Positions 4,988-6,106 of a stretch of DNA of 6,106 bases are shown here, piece by piece. The notes below the pieces were generated by a model. The model saw only the letters and a program-made list of their open reading frames with translations, searched no databases and was not told the origin of the DNA. The stretch comes from Bdellovibrio sp. (GTDB lineage: Bacteria; Bdellovibrionota; Bdellovibrionia; Bdellovibrionales; Bdellovibrionaceae), in assembly GCA_003176075.1 (NCBI GenBank), contig PSRN01000233.1:1-6106 (forward strand), given 5' to 3'. Within the stretch, counting starts at the first letter, position 1; each line of letters opens with the position of its first letter. The translations under genes were made by a program, and so were the position numbers.

Positions 4988-5263
4988 GCGAACGTTGATC
5001 GATCAAGGAATCGATTCAGGTGGTGAGTGAATTCCGCTTCGTGACGGAGGCGGAAGGATCGCCAGCAGCCCCTGATGGCCGTTCCGGGTTGCTCATCTGA
5101 CGTACTTTAACAACAACCAGCTCAGGGAGCGTGGGCGGCGAAGAGCCAAGTCGGTGACTTCGGCACCTCCGCAGCGCCACGGGTAAGAGTGCGAAAGCCT
5201 CGAGGTGTAGGTTCCTCTGGACTTTCGTCGCGGAATGATTTTGCCAAAAAATGGAGGTCCCAC
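4988..5263 (+). promoter_or_regulatory. Long structured 5' leader of flagellin 2
   Basis: The leader contains several clear hairpins. ATCGAT (4998-5003) pairs with ATCGAT (5010-5015) around a CAAGGA loop. GGCG (5049-5052) pairs with CGCC (5060-5063) around GAAGGAT. GCTC (5120-5123) pairs with GAGC (5127-5130). GCC-AAGTC (5145-5152) pairs with GACTT-C-GGC (5156-5164), with a one-base bulge on the 3' side. The last sits inside a longer stem joining 5131-5140 with 5170-5180. CGAAAG (5192-5197) pairs with CTTTCG (5222-5227). ACCTCC (5165-5170) is exactly complementary to the Shine-Dalgarno GGAGGT (5253-5258), and TCCC/GGGA (5258-5261 with 5266-5269) would place the start codon in a loop. GATCGATCAAGG (4997-5008) is shared with the other leader. 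This points to control of translation or RNA stability; the mechanism is inferred. Confidence 0.5.
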
Positions 5264-6097
5264 ATGGGAATGCGAATTACGACGAACCTGCCTTCCATAC
5301 AAGCGCAGAGGACGATGACAGGAACTCAGCGCGAAATTCAAAAGAGCGCGGCTCAGCTGTCTTCGGGCAGCCGCATTGTGCGAGCCGCTGACGATGCCGC
5401 CGGCCTGGGAATTTCTGAAAATTTGAAATCCCAAATCCGCAGCTATACGCAGGCCTCACGCAACGCGAACGACGGTATTTCGATGGTGCAAGTCGCGGAG
5501 GGTGGCCTCGGTGAAATATCAAATATGCTGACTCGAATGCGCGAACTGGGCATTCAAGCCGCCTCGGACACTCTTGGAGACCGGGAAAGATTATACGTGG
5601 ATACTGAAGTTCAGCAGCTCAAGCAGGAGGTTCAGCGAATTGCCAAAACCACTCACTTTGGCACGCAGAGCCTTTTGGATGGAACCGGCAAAGTCTTCGA
5701 TATTCAAGTCGGTATTAACAATGACCCTTTTGAAGATCGAATCTCCTTTGACTCCTCGGTACTCAATGCAACAACCGATGAGCTGGGAATTGCAGGACTT
5801 GATTTCAAGCAAAAAGAAGGCGCTCAGGATTCTTTAACAATTGTCGACAATGCTCAGGCTAAAGTCGCTGGATTCCGTGCCAACCTGGGAGCTTTGCAGA
5901 ACCGCTTCCAGTCCACGGTCGAGAACCTGGGAGTCCAACATGAGAACTTCTCAGCTGCCAATTCACGAATTCGTGACGCGGATATTGCCGCCAGCACTTC
6001 TGAGATGGCCCGCAACCAAGTCTTGTTAAATGCATCAACCTCAGTGCTGACTCAGGCCAATCAAATGCCTGCCTTAGCGCTGAAGATGATTGGATAA
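5264..6097 (+). CDS. fliC: Flagellin (short D0-D1 type), flagellin 2
   Basis: This 277-residue protein is a flagellar filament subunit with the standard features. The N-terminal domain has MGMRITTNLPSIQAQR, SGSRIVRAADDAAGLGIS (34-51), RNANDGIS (66-73), AEGGLGEI, MRELGIQAASD (92-102) and IAKTTHFG...LLDG (126-140). The C-terminal domain has RANLGALQNRFQSTVENLG (205-223), ENFSAANSRIRDADIA (227-242) and the end VLTQANQMPALALKMIG. No D2/D3 domain is present. It keeps the consensus motif that flagellin 1 has lost, so it is the more conventional filament subunit. GGAGGT at 5253-5258 sets ATG 5264 as the start; an in-frame GTG at 5189 would add 25 residues foreign to the family. The gene is complete, with TAA nine bases before the window ends. 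It has its own sigma-28 promoter, so the two flagellins can be expressed at different levels, possibly in different parts of the filament. Confidence 0.97.
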   Translation: MGMRITTNLPSIQAQRTMTGTQREIQKSAAQLSSGSRIVRAADDAAGLGISENLKSQIRSYTQASRNANDGISMVQVAEGGLGEISNMLTRMRELGIQAASDTLGDRERLYVDTEVQQLKQEVQRIAKTTHFGTQSLLDGTGKVFDIQVGINNDPFEDRISFDSSVLNATTDELGIAGLDFKQKEGAQDSLTIVDNAQAKVAGFRANLGALQNRFQSTVENLGVQHENFSAANSRIRDADIAASTSEMARNQVLLNASTSVLTQANQMPALALKMIG

Positions 6098-6106
6098 GAC
6101 ACCCGT

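Noticed and set aside
5131..5230. Cyclic-di-GMP (GEMM) riboswitch in the flagellin 2 leader.
   Set aside because: Some strings (GTGCGAAAGCC) recall parts of it, but the conserved core and receptor segments are not there in order.
5189..5263. 25-residue N-terminal extension of flagellin 2 from GTG 5189.
   Set aside because: Flagellins start at MG(M/L)RI; the extension covers a hairpin and the strong GGAGGT site, which clearly serves ATG 5264.

Overview
The window looks like a chromosomal segment of a flagellated Gram-negative bacterium with moderate to fairly high GC. The two short flagellins, with MG(M/L)RI-TNLPSI starts and no D2/D3 domains, most resemble what I remember of Bdellovibrionota (Bdellovibrio-like) flagellins. 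That placement rests on memory of the family, not on a search, and is moderate in confidence.

Layout, left to right. Bases 1-251 hold no convincing gene. From about 85 they form an AT-rich block with four copies of a GAGTAT-N4-ATACTC-like operator, arranged as two pairs with the same 31-bp spacing. This leads into a complete two-gene toxin-antitoxin operon: a HipB-like Xre-family repressor/antitoxin (252-599) overlapped by 11 bp by a HipA-like kinase toxin (589-1890). Bases 1891-2285 carry a well-formed sigma-28 promoter and a leader of about 195 nt in front of flagellin 1 (2286-3113). A convergent intergenic stretch with a strong hairpin follows. Next, on the minus strand, is a 390-codon gene of unknown function with a signal peptide (3319-4491), preceded by a good sigma-54-like promoter match. 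Bases 4525-4900 hold little beyond a degenerate hexamer repeat. A second sigma-28 promoter (4954-4980) and a leader of about 275 nt precede flagellin 2 (5264-6097).

The two flagellin genes are separate transcription units with the same control design: shared upstream boxes, a TCTAGA 20-21 bp before the -35 element, a TAAAG-type -35, an exact 11-bp spacer, a GCCGA-type -10, and a very long structured leader. Both leaders contain a GATCGATCARGG motif, an AAGTC/GACTT hairpin with a bulge on its 3' side, and a sequence able to pair with the gene's own Shine-Dalgarno. This suggests post-transcriptional control of flagellin synthesis (CsrA-like or an unknown leader mechanism) on top of late-class flagellar transcription. 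It is the most interesting part of the window, but it remains inference from sequence.

The HipBA module appears unrelated to motility. It may be a mobile addition beside the flagellin locus, given its AT-rich promoter block and self-contained operon.
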